Position numbers and translations under genes: made by a program. Of a DNA stretch of 64,000 nt, positions 55,350 through 64,000 are shown one piece after another. The notes under the pieces were generated by a model, which ran no database searches, was not told where the DNA came from, and worked only from the letters and a program-made list of their open reading frames with translations. Source of the stretch: Burkholderiales bacterium PBB6 (GTDB lineage: Bacteria; Pseudomonadota; Gammaproteobacteria; Burkholderiales; Burkholderiaceae_C); NCBI GenBank assembly GCA_002255925.1, contig NKIH01000002.1, positions 620,001 to 684,000 of the forward strand, given 5' to 3'. The number at the start of each line of letters is the position of its first letter. The first letter of the stretch is position 1.

Positions 55350-55376
55350 AAAAACCCCGCCGGTTTCGGCGGGGTT
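55350..55376 (-). terminator. terminator-like hairpin between infB and rbfA, inside the operon
   Basis: Perfect 10-bp stem AACCCCGCCG (55353-55362) / CGGCGGGGTT (55367-55376), loop GTTT. On the minus strand (direction of transcription) it is followed by GGGGTTTTTGC, a T run of five. It has all parts of an intrinsic terminator though it lies between two co-directional operon genes. Confidence 0.8.
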
Positions 55377-55399
55377 GCTGGGATGAAGCCAGACCCGCC

Positions 55400-58315
55400 T
55401 TACAGCGTTCGTGCCACTTCCTTGACCTCGAAGATTTCCAACTGATCGCCCTCGGCGAAGTCGTTGTAGTTCTTGAGCTTGATACCGCACTCGAAGCCTT
55501 CCTTGACTTCGCGCACATCGTCCTTTTCGCGGCGGATCGATTCGACCTCGCCGGTGTAGATGACGATGTTCTCGCGCAGCAGGCGGAACTTCGCGTTGCG
55601 GCGAACCAGACCCGAGGTGACCATCGAGCCGGCAACCGTACCGATCTTGGACGCCACGAAGACCTTGCGGATCTCGGCGGTGCCCAGCGCTTCTTCGCGC
55701 TGTTCCGGTGCCAGCATGCCGCCCATCGCTGCCTTCACTTCATCGACGGCGTCGTAGATGATGTTGTAGTAGCGCAGGTCCACACCGCTGTGCTCAGCCA
55801 GCTTGCGAGCCTGGGCATCAGCACGGGTGTTGAAGCCGATGATGATGGCCTTCGAAGCGATCGCCAGGTTGACGTCCGATTCGCTGATGCCGCCAACGGC
55901 CGCATGCACGATCTGCACCTTGACTTCGTCGGTCGACAGCTTGAGCAGCGAGGCAGCCAGAGCTTCCTGCGAGCCTTGCACGTCGGCCTTGATGATCAGC
56001 GGCAGGGCCTGCGCAGCGCTCTGGCCCATGTTCTCGAACATGTTCTCGAGCTTGGCAGCCTGGCGACGGTTCAGCGTCACTTCGCGGTACTTGCCTTGGC
56101 GGAAGGTGGCGATTTCACGGGCACGACGTTCGTCGGACAGCACCATGAAGTCATCACCGGCCTGCGGCACTTCCGTCAGACCCTGGATCTCGACCGGGAT
56201 GGACGGACCAGCTTCAGTGATGGTCTTGCCGTCTTCGTCCAGCATGGCGCGCACGCGGCCATAGCTCGAACCCGCCAGGATGACATCACCACGCTTGAGT
56301 GTGCCGGACTGGATCAGCACGCTGGCGACCGGGCCGCGGCCCTTGTCCAGACGCGCTTCGATCACGATGCCCTTGGCCATCGCTTCGGCAGGTGCCTTCA
56401 ATTCCAGGATTTCGGCTTGCAGCAGCAATTGCTCCAGCAGGCTGTCGATGCCCTCGCCGGTCTTCGACGAGACGCCGACGAACGGGGAATCGCCACCGAA
56501 TTCTTCCGGCACCACCTGCTCGGCCACCAGTTCGCCCTTCAGGCGTTCCAGGTTCGAGCCCGGCTTGTCGATCTTGGTCATCGCGACCACGATCGGCACG
56601 CCAGCGGCCTTCGCGTGGTGGATGGCTTCCTTCGTCTGCGGCATCACGCCGTCGTCGGCTGCCACCACCAGGATGACGATGTCGGTGGCCTTGGCACCGC
56701 GAGCACGCATGGCCGTGAAGGCCGCGTGACCCGGGGTGTCCAGGAAGGTGATCATGCCGCGCGGGGTTTCCACGTGGTACGCACCGATGTGCTGGGTAAT
56801 GCCGCCAGCTTCGCCTGCGGCCACACGGCTGCGGCGGATGTAGTCGAGCAGCGAGGTCTTGCCGTGGTCAACGTGACCCATGACGGTGACGACGGGTGCA
56901 CGCGGCAACACTTCGCCGGTGACTGCTGCTTCTTCTTCTTCCGAGAAGGCTTCCGGATCGTCCAGCTTGGCGGCGAACGCCTTGTGGCCCATTTCTTCCA
57001 CGACGATCATCGCGGTTTCCTGGTCCAGCTGCTGGTTGATGGTGCACATCTGGCCGAGCTTCATCAGATGCTTGATGACCTCGCCAGCCTTGACGGCCAT
57101 CTTGTGCGCCAGATCGGCCACGGAGATGGTCTCAGGAATGTGCACTTCCTGGATTTGCGGCTCGGTCGGTGCCTGGAAGTTCGAGGCTTGCTGACCGTCA
57201 CGGCCATCGCGACGACCACCACGCGGAGCGCGCCAGCCCGGACGGTTGGCGGCGGAGTCAGGACGACCCTTGCCAGCCGGCGTACCGCGCTTCTTCGCAT
57301 CGTCTGCCCAGCTCGAGGACAGCTTTTCCGACTTGACGGACTTCTTGTCGCCCGGCTTGGCAGCGGCGCCAGCGGCAGCCGGAGCAGCGCCCGGTGCAAC
57401 CTTGGCCTTGTGCAGGGTGCCCTTGATGCCTTCCTTGGCGGCTTCCACCACGACCGGCTTCGGCTCTTCCTTCTTGGCGACCATGACCTTCGCCTTGCGA
57501 TTCATCATGTCGCGAATCGCAGCGGCTTCGGCTTCGGCGGCCTTGCGGCGGCCCGCCAGGTCAGCGGCCTTCTTCTGCTCTTCCGCTTCCGAATCGCCGG
57601 CCTTCACCACGCGCAGGGCGGGCTTCGGCGGCTCAACCGGTGCGGGCGCAGGCACAGGGGCCGGCGCTGGTGCAGGCGCTGCGGCGGCAGCGGCAGCAGC
57701 CGCCTTGCCAGCGGCAGACTTGCCAGCGGCAGCAGCGGCCTTGGCCAGTGCGGCGGCAGCTTCTGCAGCGGCGGCTTCGGCAGCGGCCTTGGCGGCAGCA
57801 GCTTCAGCGGCGGCCTTGGCTGCGGCTTCGCGGTCAGCACGTTCCTGCTCTTCACGCAGGCGGCGCTTCTCGGCCAGTTCTTCTTCCTGCTTGCGGATCA
57901 GTTCAGCCTGCAGGCGAGCCTCTTCCTCGCGACGAGCCAATTCGGCTTCCTCGGCGGCGGCGGCGGCTTCAGCAGCGGCTTGTGCGTCTTCTTCGGTGGC
58001 GCCTGCGGGCAGGTCGTCACGCTTGATGAAGGTGCGCTTCTTGCGCACTTCCACCTGGATGGTGCGGGCCTTGCCAGAAGCATCGGCCTGCTTGATCTCG
58101 CTGGTCGACTTGCGGGTCAGCGTGATCTTCTTGCGGTCGGCACTGTTGGTGCCGTGCGACGTCCGGAGGTAGTCGAGCAGGCGTTCCTTGTCAGACTCGG
58201 AAAGCGAGTCTTCGAACGATTGCTTCGCGACGCCGGCCGACTGCAGCTGCTCGAGCAGCGTCGCGGCGGGCCTGTTCAGCTCCGCGGCGAGTTGAGCGAC
58301 GGTGGTCACTGCCAT
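55400..58315 (-). CDS. infB: translation initiation factor IF-2
   Basis: 971 residues. The N-terminal IF2-N domain (1-50) is followed by a very long Ala/Glu/Lys-rich disordered region (about 90-380), a second conserved domain with [17 protein letters not shown] (about 395) and the GTPase domain with G1 GHVDHGKTS from residue 480. It places initiator tRNA on the 30S subunit. It starts 56 bases after nusA. Confidence 0.97.
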   Translation of the reverse strand: MAVTTVAQLAAELNRPAATLLEQLQSAGVAKQSFEDSLSESDKERLLDYLRTSHGTNSADRKKITLTRKSTSEIKQADASGKARTIQVEVRKKRTFIKRDDLPAGATEEDAQAAAEAAAAAEEAELARREEEARLQAELIRKQEEELAEKRRLREEQERADREAAAKAAAEAAAAKAAAEAAAAEAAAALAKAAAAAGKSAAGKAAAAAAAAAPAPAPAPVPAPAPVEPPKPALRVVKAGDSEAEEQKKAADLAGRRKAAEAEAAAIRDMMNRKAKVMVAKKEEPKPVVVEAAKEGIKGTLHKAKVAPGAAPAAAGAAAKPGDKKSVKSEKLSSSWADDAKKRGTPAGKGRPDSAANRPGWRAPRGGRRDGRDGQQASNFQAPTEPQIQEVHIPETISVADLAHKMAVKAGEVIKHLMKLGQMCTINQQLDQETAMIVVEEMGHKAFAAKLDDPEAFSEEEEAAVTGEVLPRAPVVTVMGHVDHGKTSLLDYIRRSRVAAGEAGGITQHIGAYHVETPRGMITFLDTPGHAAFTAMRARGAKATDIVILVVAADDGVMPQTKEAIHHAKAAGVPIVVAMTKIDKPGSNLERLKGELVAEQVVPEEFGGDSPFVGVSSKTGEGIDSLLEQLLLQAEILELKAPAEAMAKGIVIEARLDKGRGPVASVLIQSGTLKRGDVILAGSSYGRVRAMLDEDGKTITEAGPSIPVEIQGLTEVPQAGDDFMVLSDERRAREIATFRQGKYREVTLNRRQAAKLENMFENMGQSAAQALPLIIKADVQGSQEALAASLLKLSTDEVKVQIVHAAVGGISESDVNLAIASKAIIIGFNTRADAQARKLAEHSGVDLRYYNIIYDAVDEVKAAMGGMLAPEQREEALGTAEIRKVFVASKIGTVAGSMVTSGLVRRNAKFRLLRENIVIYTGEVESIRREKDDVREVKEGFECGIKLKNYNDFAEGDQLEIFEVKEVARTL

Positions 58316-58371
58316 TCTTGGGTTCCTTGATCTTTTTGCCGTGTGCGGGTGTCTGTCCTGGGGCTGTTCGT

Positions 58372-59850
58372 TCAGGCGTTGAACCAGTGTTCACGCGCCT
58401 TCATGATCAGCGCCTTGGCCTGGGCCTCGTCGACACCGGTCATTTCGACCAGTTCATCGACAGCGAGGTCCGCCAGGTCGTCCCGGGTGTGCACACCACC
58501 ATCAGCCAGCTTGGCGATCAGGTCGGCATTCAGGCCTTCAAGGTCGCGCAGATCCTGCGACACCTCGTCCACCTTTTCCTCACGGGCAATCTCCATCGTC
58601 AGCACTGCGTCCTTCGCACGGTTGCGCAGTTCACTGACGGTGTCTTCGTCGAAGCCTTCAATATCCAGCAGCTCTTGCAGCGGCACATAGGCCACTTCTT
58701 CGAGGCTGGTGAAACCTTCGCCGATCAGGATGTCGGCCACTTCCTCGTCCACGTCGAGCTTCTCGACGAAGAGCTTGCGGATGGAGCCCGACTCTTCAGC
58801 TTGTTTGGCGGCCGATTCCTCGGCCGTCATGATGTTGATGCGCCAGCCCGTCAGCTCGGAAGCCAGACGGACGTTCTGGCCACCACGGCCGATGGCGATG
58901 GCGAGGTTTTCCTCGTCAACGACCACGTCCATGGCGTGCTTCTCTTCGTCGACCATGATCGACTGCACGTTGGCCGGAGCCAGTGCGCCAATCACGAACT
59001 GCGCCGGATCTTCCGACCACAGCACGATGTCGACGCGCTCACCAGCCAGTTCGTTCGTCACGGCGGTGACGCGGGAGCCGCGCACACCGACGCAGGTGCC
59101 GATCGGATCGACACGCTTGTCGTGCGAGACGACGGCGATCTTGGCGCGCGAGCCGCTGTCACGGGCGCAGCTCTTGATCTCCAGCAGGCCTTGCTCGATT
59201 TCCGGCACTTCCTGGGCGAACAGCTCAACCATGAAGCCAGGCGCCGAGCGCGACAGCATGATCTGCGGGCCGCGGGCCAGGGTGTCGATGCCGGCAATGA
59301 AAGCCCGCACGCGGTCACCCGAACGCAGGTTTTCCTTGGCGATCATCTCGCTGCGCTTCAGGCGGCCTTCGATGCGGCCGGACTCGACGATGATGTCGCC
59401 CTTGTCCAGGCGCTTGACGGTGCCGACCATGACCTTGTCGCCACGCGACAGGAAATCGTTCAGCAGCTGCTCACGCTCGGCGTCGCGGATCTTCTGCAGG
59501 ATGACCTGCTTGGCCGCTTGCGCACCGATACGGCCGATCGGCACGGATTCGATGCCTTCTTCGATGTGGTCGTCCACCTCGATGTCAGCGATCTGCTCCT
59601 TGGCTTCGAACAGCAGGATTTCGGCGTCAGGGATTTGCAGACCGGCTTCATCCGGGACAACGTGCCAACGGCGGAAAGTTTCGTACTCACCGGTGTCACG
59701 GTCCACCGTGACACGGATGTCGACTTCACCACCGTGCAGCTTCTTCGTGGCGGAGGCCAGTGCAGCTTCCACCGCACCAAAAACGACGTCGCGATCCACG
59801 CTCTTCTCGCGAGAGATGGCGTCTACCAGCATCAGCATTTCGCGGTTCAT
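58372..59850 (-). CDS. nusA: transcription termination/antitermination factor NusA
   Basis: 492 residues. The N-terminal RNAP-binding domain, S1, KH1 and KH2 domains (KH signature [11 protein letters not shown] and [12 protein letters not shown]) and two acidic C-terminal repeats (about 365-490) as in E. coli. It modulates pausing, termination and antitermination. ATG 59850 overlaps the rimP stop by 4 bases. Confidence 0.97.
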   Translation of the reverse strand: MNREMLMLVDAISREKSVDRDVVFGAVEAALASATKKLHGGEVDIRVTVDRDTGEYETFRRWHVVPDEAGLQIPDAEILLFEAKEQIADIEVDDHIEEGIESVPIGRIGAQAAKQVILQKIRDAEREQLLNDFLSRGDKVMVGTVKRLDKGDIIVESGRIEGRLKRSEMIAKENLRSGDRVRAFIAGIDTLARGPQIMLSRSAPGFMVELFAQEVPEIEQGLLEIKSCARDSGSRAKIAVVSHDKRVDPIGTCVGVRGSRVTAVTNELAGERVDIVLWSEDPAQFVIGALAPANVQSIMVDEEKHAMDVVVDEENLAIAIGRGGQNVRLASELTGWRINIMTAEESAAKQAEESGSIRKLFVEKLDVDEEVADILIGEGFTSLEEVAYVPLQELLDIEGFDEDTVSELRNRAKDAVLTMEIAREEKVDEVSQDLRDLEGLNADLIAKLADGGVHTRDDLADLAVDELVEMTGVDEAQAKALIMKAREHWFNA

Positions 59851-60401
59851 TGTTCTTGACCTCCGTCAGTCGTCTTGTCGCTCTCGGCAGCATCCGCTGC
59901 CTGGCCCGTCTTGCCACGGCGACCCTTGAAATCCAGCACCGGTACGAGCCGGGCTTCCCGCACTTCCTCAAACGCAAAGTCGAGGACTTGATCGACCTTG
60001 CCGTCGTGGAAGATGATCTGCCAGCCGTCGCCCTCTTCGGCGTTGGCCAGCAGGCCTTCATATTTCTTGCGACCCTGAAACGGCAGCTTCAGGGTGATCT
60101 GCACCTGTTGGCCCACGAAGCGGGCGTAGCTCTCGAGGGTCTTCAGCGGCCGGTCGAGGCCGGGCGAAGACACTTCGAGTCGTGCGTAGTCGACGTTGTC
60201 GACTTCCAGCACGTGCTGCAGCTGCCGCGTCACGGCTTCACAATCCTCCACCGTGACGAACTCGTGCTCGCCAGTCGGGTAGGCATGTCCAGGGATGCGG
60301 TCAATGCTGACGCGCAGCAACCCGCCGACCACTCTTTCGATGTCGACGAGTTCATATCCCAATCCGGTCACCGTGCGCTCGACGGCCTGACTCCAGCTCA
60401 T
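59847..60401 (-). CDS. rimP: ribosome maturation factor RimP
   Basis: 184 residues; acts in 30S assembly. [12 protein letters not shown] at the start, then [12 protein letters not shown], the SH3-like C-terminal domain and a Lys/Asp-rich tail. First gene of the leftward operon; its leader (60402-60500) has a hairpin and a sigma-70 promoter. Confidence 0.96.
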   Translation of the reverse strand: MSWSQAVERTVTGLGYELVDIERVVGGLLRVSIDRIPGHAYPTGEHEFVTVEDCEAVTRQLQHVLEVDNVDYARLEVSSPGLDRPLKTLESYARFVGQQVQITLKLPFQGRKKYEGLLANAEEGDGWQIIFHDGKVDQVLDFAFEEVREARLVPVLDFKGRRGKTGQAADAAESDKTTDGGQEQ

Positions 60402-60422
60402 CAGGGTGTGAATACTTTCCTA

Positions 60423-60450
60423 AAAATGCCGATCGACAAAATCGATCGGC
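60423..60450 (-). promoter_or_regulatory. hairpin in the rimP leader, possible attenuator
   Basis: Perfect 9-bp stem GCCGATCGA (60428-60436) / TCGATCGGC (60442-60450), loop CAAAA. In the minus direction it is followed by ATTTTTAGG, i.e. five T residues, about 50 bases after the transcription start and just before the ribosome site AGGAAAG of rimP. Confidence 0.65.
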
Positions 60451-60506
60451 CAAAAAAAATGGGCTGGATGAATCCGCCCATTGGGTCTAATTCTAGCGAA
60501 GGTCGA

Positions 60507-60535
60507 ATTGTAGCCTGAGGCAGGTGCGTCGGCAA
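60507..60535 (-). promoter_or_regulatory. sigma-70 promoter of the rimP-nusA-infB operon
   Basis: On the minus strand TTGCCG (plus 60530-60535) and TACAAT (60507-60512) with a 17-base spacer. Transcription would begin near 60500, giving a leader of about 100 bases. A second TAGAAT (60490-60495) lies downstream. Confidence 0.75.
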
Positions 60536-60583
60536 GTTGCTCATGCGAGAATCCGCCTTGAACTTCAACAATTTGGAGACCGC

Positions 60584-61384
60584 ATGGGATTCCTCGCTGG
60601 CAAACGCCTGCTCATCACGGGCTTGCTCTCGAACCGCTCGATCGCCTACGGCATTGCCAGGGCTTGCCACCGTGAAGGTGCCGAGCTCGCATTCAGCTAC
60701 GTGGGTGAGCGCTTCAAGGACCGCATCACCGAATTCGCCGCTGAATTCGACTCGAAGCTGATTTTCGACTGCGACGTGGGTGACGACGCGCAGATCGAGA
60801 AACTCTTTGTTGACTTGAACCAGGCGTGGCCGGAAGGTTTCGACGGTTTTGTGCATTCGATCGGTTTCGCCCCGCGTGAAGCCATTGCCGGCGACTTCCT
60901 TGATGGCCTGACGCGCGAGAACTTCCGCATCGCCCACGACATCTCGGCTTACAGTTTCCCGGCGATGGCCAAGGCGGCACTGCCGACCCTGCGCCCGAAG
61001 GCGGCTCTGGTGACGCTGTCGTACCTGGGCGCCATGCGCTATGTGCCGGCGTACAACACGATGGGCCTGGCCAAGGCCTCCCTGGAAGCCAGCGTGCGCT
61101 ACCTGGCCGCGAGCCTGGGCCCCAAGGGCATCCGCGTCAACGGCATTTCGGCCGGTCCGATCAAGACCCTGGCCGCTTCCGGCATCAAGGGCTTTGGCCG
61201 TCTGCTGGAGTTGTTCTCCAAGAACGCACCGCTGCGCCGCAACGTGACGATCGAAGACGTGGGCAATGTCACCGCCTTCCTGCTGTCCGACCTGTCGGCT
61301 GGCATGACTTCGGAAATCACTTATGTTGACGGCGGCTTCAGCCACGTCATGGTCGGTGCCATGCCGGGCGAAGACGGCGAATAA
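60584..61384 (+). CDS. fabI: enoyl-[acyl-carrier-protein] reductase (NADH)
   Basis: 266 residues. The short-chain dehydrogenase fold is shown by [17 protein letters not shown] at the N terminus and catalytic [19 protein letters not shown], with both tyrosines and the lysine in FabI spacing. It performs the last reduction of fatty acid elongation and is the triclosan/isoniazid-type target family. ATG 60584 has GGAGA five bases upstream; the frame 20 codons earlier is not used. It diverges from rimP; the 182 bases between hold both promoters. Confidence 0.96.
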   Translation: MGFLAGKRLLITGLLSNRSIAYGIARACHREGAELAFSYVGERFKDRITEFAAEFDSKLIFDCDVGDDAQIEKLFVDLNQAWPEGFDGFVHSIGFAPREAIAGDFLDGLTRENFRIAHDISAYSFPAMAKAALPTLRPKAALVTLSYLGAMRYVPAYNTMGLAKASLEASVRYLAASLGPKGIRVNGISAGPIKTLAASGIKGFGRLLELFSKNAPLRRNVTIEDVGNVTAFLLSDLSAGMTSEITYVDGGFSHVMVGAMPGEDGE

Positions 61385-61414
61385 GCCGTCCGCTGCTCTG
61401 CGGCTTGCCTGACG

Positions 61415-61440
61415 AACCCGGCCTCTGCGCCGGGTTTTTT
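61415..61440 (+). terminator. intrinsic terminator after fabI
   Basis: AACCCGGC (61415-61422) / GCCGGGTT (61429-61436), loop CTCTGC, then a T run to 61440. It separates fabI from the convergent diguanylate cyclase gene, whose stop abuts it. Confidence 0.93.
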
Positions 61441-62507
61441 CATGTCTGGACGACCACCACGCGGTTGCGCCCCTCGGATTTGGCCTGGTAGAGCGCCTCG
61501 TCGGCGCGGCTCGCGGTGCGCTCCCAGGTCTCATCTGGACGGACGAGTGCCAGGCCGAAGCTCATGGTCATGGGAATCAACTGCCCATCGGGGGCCCGCA
61601 GCACCACGGCCTGCACCAGCGCGCGCAGCCGCTCGGCAATCATCCGGGCGGCGGACGGGTCAGCCGGCCGAAGCAGCACCAGAAACTCCTCCCCGCCCCA
61701 GCGGCCCAGCAGATCACCATCGCGCAGACCGGATTGAAGCGCTTGCGCCACCGCCTGCAACGCCAGATCGCCCGTCGGGTGGCCATGCTGGTCATTGATG
61801 CGCTTGAAATGGTCGATGTCGCCCATCAACAGGCACGGTGCCGGTGCGTGCGCGTCTGCCCAGTGCCGGGCGGCCATCTCGGCCACCTGGCGGCGATTCA
61901 GCAAGCCGGTCAGCGGGTCGGTGCCGGCCAGGCGCCGCAAATCACCTTCTGCCGACATGACCAGCCGCCCGTAAACCGCGTTCATGCCGGCGAGCAAGCC
62001 GAGCGCCGCGAGCAGATTGACGCTGTGCAGCAGACCCAAACCCAACGAAGACACGCTGGCGGTGGGCAGTCGGTGGTGGGTGAACTGGTCGAGACACAGG
62101 ACGCCGATCAGCACCAAGCCCCCTGCCCGCCATTTCTGCGCCGGCCGCAGCTTGTGCGACATCATCAGTGGCGGCAACACCAGGATCAGGTAGTACTGAA
62201 AGCCAGCCTCCCACCCCAGTACCCAGGTGGCGAGCATGGCATGCGCCGTGATCTCGGTGCCGATCAGCATCGCACCCCAACGCTGCAGCCCCGGGCGCCG
62301 CAGCAAGCCCCATGCGCTCAGGTGAATGACGACGCTGAGGACGTTGGCTGCCGCAAGCCACGGCAGCTGCCAGTGCAGGAACAAGCCCGCGAAGACCAGA
62401 TGAATGACCGCGCACAGAGCGGCAGCCACACCCAGCGCCCGCCAATAGTGCGCCGGATTGACCGTGGAATGGCGGTCAAAGGGTGGGCGGGGCTTGGCGG
62501 TGGTCAT
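61440..62507 (-). CDS. membrane-bound diguanylate cyclase (GGDEF domain)
   Basis: 355 residues from ATG 62507; an upstream frame start at 62627 overlaps the decarboxylase gene and is doubtful. About six transmembrane helices (residues 25-185) are followed by a cytoplasmic GGDEF domain: DPLTGLLNRR at its start and the active GGEEF at 271-275. The product-feedback site RxxD is intact as RDGD (262-265), five residues before GGEEF. It should make cyclic di-GMP and be inhibited by it. The membrane part may sense a ligand, none assignable. It overlaps no neighbour and follows the decarboxylase by 76 bases. Confidence 0.92.
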   Translation of the reverse strand: MTTAKPRPPFDRHSTVNPAHYWRALGVAAALCAVIHLVFAGLFLHWQLPWLAAANVLSVVIHLSAWGLLRRPGLQRWGAMLIGTEITAHAMLATWVLGWEAGFQYYLILVLPPLMMSHKLRPAQKWRAGGLVLIGVLCLDQFTHHRLPTASVSSLGLGLLHSVNLLAALGLLAGMNAVYGRLVMSAEGDLRRLAGTDPLTGLLNRRQVAEMAARHWADAHAPAPCLLMGDIDHFKRINDQHGHPTGDLALQAVAQALQSGLRDGDLLGRWGGEEFLVLLRPADPSAARMIAERLRALVQAVVLRAPDGQLIPMTMSFGLALVRPDETWERTASRADEALYQAKSEGRNRVVVVQT

Positions 62508-62583
62508 CGAGGGGGTCGCGGCGGGGGCTGGGCGCAATGCCCTGCCCCGTTTTCGGCGCGAACCGCTCGAACTTGATGTCGCG

Positions 62584-64000
62584 TCAGGCTTCCGCGCGCA
62601 CGCAATCGACGAAGTAGCGGCGGCCACCCAGGCCGTCGTCTTCCGCCACCAGCCCGTGCACGTCGGCGCCGAAGCCCGGGAAGGCGGCGTTGAACTCGCG
62701 CGTGAAGCGCAGGTAATCCACGATGCGCTTGTTGAAGCGCTCGCCCGGGATCAGCAGCGGGATGCCCGGTGGGTACGGGGTCAGCAGCGCGGTCGTCACG
62801 CGGCCTTCGAGTGCATCGATCTCGACGCGCTCGGTCTGGCGGTGGGCGATGTAGGCGTAGGCATCGCTCGGCTTCATCGCCGGCTCCAGATCGGACAGGT
62901 ACACCTCGGTCGTCAGGCGCGCGATGTCGCCCTTGGCATAGGCTTCGTGCACGCTCTGGCAGAGGTCACGCAGACCCATGCGCTCGTAACGGCTGTGGGC
63001 CGCGACGAATTCCGGCAGGATGCGCCAGAGCGGCTGGTTGCGGTCGTAGTCGTCCTTGAACTGCTGCAGCGCAGTCAACAGCGTGTTCCAGCGACCCTTG
63101 GTGATGCCGATGGTGAACATGATGAAGAACGAGTACAGGCCGGTCTTCTCGACCACCACGCCGTGCTCGGCCAGGTACTTGGTGACGATGGAGGCGGGAA
63201 TGCCGGACTCGGCAAACTTGCCCGACATGTCGAGACCCGGGGTGATGATGGTGGACTTGATCGGGTCCAGCATGTTGAAGCCGGTGGCCAGGCCACCAAA
63301 GCCGTGCCAGGTTTCGTCCGCCTGGAGCACCCAGTCCTGCTGGCGGCCAATGCCCTCTTCCGTCAGGTGATCAGGGCCCCAGACCTTGAACCACCAATCC
63401 TGGCCGTACTCGGCATCGACCTTGCGCATCGCGCGGCGGAAGTCGAGTGCTTCACGGATGCTTTCTTCCACCAGCGCGGTGCCGCCCGGGGGCTCCATCA
63501 TGGCCGCGGCCACATCGCACGAGGCAATGATGGCGTACTGCGGCGAAGTGGAGGTGTGCATCAGGTAGGCCTCGTTGAACAGGTGCTTGTCCAGCTTGAC
63601 CGTCTGCGAGTCTTGCACCAGCACCTGCGACGCCTGGCTGATACCGGCCAGCAGCTTGTGGGTGGACTGGGTCGCATACACCATGGCCTGCGTCGGACGC
63701 GGCCGGTTCTTGCCCATCGAGTGGAAGTTGCCGTAGAACTTGTGGAAGGCGGCGTGCGGCAGCCAGGCCTCGTCGAAGTGCAGCGTGTCCACCCAGCCGT
63801 CGAGCTTGGCCTTGATGGTTTCGGTGTTGTAGAGCACGCCGTCGTAGGTGCTCTGCGTCACGGTCAGGATCTTCGGGCGCACCGTTTCGGCATCCACATG
63901 CTTGAGCAGCGGATGGCGGGCGATCTTCGCGCGGATGGATGCCGGGCTGAATTCGCTTTCCGGGATCGGGCCGATGATGCCGTAGTGGTTGCGCGTCGGC
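62584..64000 (-). CDS. arginine/lysine/ornithine decarboxylase (PLP fold type I), 3' part; 5' end outside window
   Basis: At least 471 residues visible; the frame stays open to base 64000. The first visible residues, PTRNHYGIIGPI, are the AdiA/LdcC/SpeF core, followed by TYDGVLYNTETIK, FDEAWLPHAAF and the PLP lysine in STHKLLAGISQA, then SPQYAIIASCDVAAAMMEPPGG. A late GIPLLIPGE (C-terminal domain) and the final Cys are present. Substrate among arginine, lysine and ornithine cannot be told from this part. Decarboxylation would yield agmatine, cadaverine or putrescine. A GTG at 63897 is internal, not a start. Confidence 0.93.
   Translation of the reverse strand, partial: PTRNHYGIIGPIPESEFSPASIRAKIARHPLLKHVDAETVRPKILTVTQSTYDGVLYNTETIKAKLDGWVDTLHFDEAWLPHAAFHKFYGNFHSMGKNRPRPTQAMVYATQSTHKLLAGISQASQVLVQDSQTVKLDKHLFNEAYLMHTSTSPQYAIIASCDVAAAMMEPPGGTALVEESIREALDFRRAMRKVDAEYGQDWWFKVWGPDHLTEEGIGRQQDWVLQADETWHGFGGLATGFNMLDPIKSTIITPGLDMSGKFAESGIPASIVTKYLAEHGVVVEKTGLYSFFIMFTIGITKGRWNTLLTALQQFKDDYDRNQPLWRILPEFVAAHSRYERMGLRDLCQSVHEAYAKGDIARLTTEVYLSDLEPAMKPSDAYAYIAHRQTERVEIDALEGRVTTALLTPYPPGIPLLIPGERFNKRIVDYLRFTREFNAAFPGFGADVHGLVAEDDGLGGRRYFVDCVRAEA

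Noticed and set aside
57600..58000. Ala/Glu-rich repeat-like DNA as a mobile or CRISPR-like array
   Set aside because: It encodes the known disordered region of IF-2; repeats are codon-scale low complexity, without spacer structure.
55292..58330. A 1012-codon open frame on the plus strand
   Set aside because: It is antisense to the well-supported infB gene; long open antisense frames are expected over Ala/Glu-rich GC-rich coding sequence, and its translation has no family pattern.
58318..59859. A 513-codon plus-strand frame over nusA
   Set aside because: Antisense to NusA with all S1/KH motifs on the minus strand; no ribosome site or family match.
62508..62627. Longer start for the diguanylate cyclase gene at 62627
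   Set aside because: It would overlap the decarboxylase coding end by over 40 bases and add a Ser/Arg/Pro-rich stretch without a signal; ATG 62507 lies in the gap.

Overview
This is an intact chromosomal window from a GC-rich betaproteobacterium, most likely of the order Burkholderiales. The evidence is the GC-rich third positions, the block order mltG-tmk-holB-pilZ-tatD opposite ygfZ-DUF4936, the rimP-nusA-infB-rbfA-truB order, and families such as DUF3138 and DUF4936 that are common in that order. Genus is not decidable from the sequence alone. I see no insertion sequence, integrase, prophage, CRISPR array or rRNA. One tRNA gene (Ser, anticodon GCU) is present.

Layout. 1-9600 is housekeeping: the 3' end of clpA, a leftward ppiA-ppiB-lpxH-mtfA cluster, then a rightward cysS, DNA glycosylase, accA, tilS run and lysC. 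9601-14037 is a looser accessory stretch after tRNA-Ser: an EcsC-family gene, several short secreted or lipoprotein genes of unknown function, a small acidic protein and an ankyrin-repeat protein. 14053-17974 is the leftward mltG-tmk-holB-pilZ-tatD operon. 18032-25191 carries ygfZ, a DUF4936 gene, an NRDE protein, a thioesterase-acetyltransferase fusion, an esterase, an iron-dependent alcohol dehydrogenase, and an ammonium transporter behind a strong sigma-54 promoter match. aceA (isocitrate lyase) follows on the minus strand.

26893-44726 is the most coherent accessory block, a polyamine uptake and catabolism locus. An Lrp-type regulator diverges from an omega-amino-acid:pyruvate transaminase, then puuB, puuD, puuA, a putrescine aminotransferase, potFGHI (putrescine ABC importer), a DUF3138 porin, puuC, a second glutamine-synthetase-like ligase of the GlnT/GMAS type, an orphan periplasmic binding protein and an EamA exporter. 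Together they can import putrescine and convert it to GABA, either through gamma-glutamylated intermediates (PuuA, PuuB, PuuC, PuuD) or by direct transamination. The window ends in an arginine/lysine/ornithine decarboxylase, which could supply polyamines, and mtnP salvages the thioadenosine by-product of spermidine synthesis.

44743-51982 holds two uncharacterised membrane-protein genes, mtnP-dusA, two alpha/beta hydrolases, a 3-hydroxyisobutyryl-CoA hydrolase-like gene and a second EamA transporter. 52079-60401 is the leftward rimP-nusA-infB-rbfA-truB-typA translation/transcription operon. It has a clear sigma-70 promoter, a hairpin in its leader and a terminator-like hairpin inside the operon between infB and rbfA. 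60584-64000 has fabI, a membrane diguanylate cyclase and the 3' part of the decarboxylase. No intergenic gap exceeds 300 bases. I found no clearly new multi-gene defence or signalling system. The most interesting items are the regulatory structures, the polyamine locus with its embedded porin, the HExxH membrane protein and the two unusual protein architectures.
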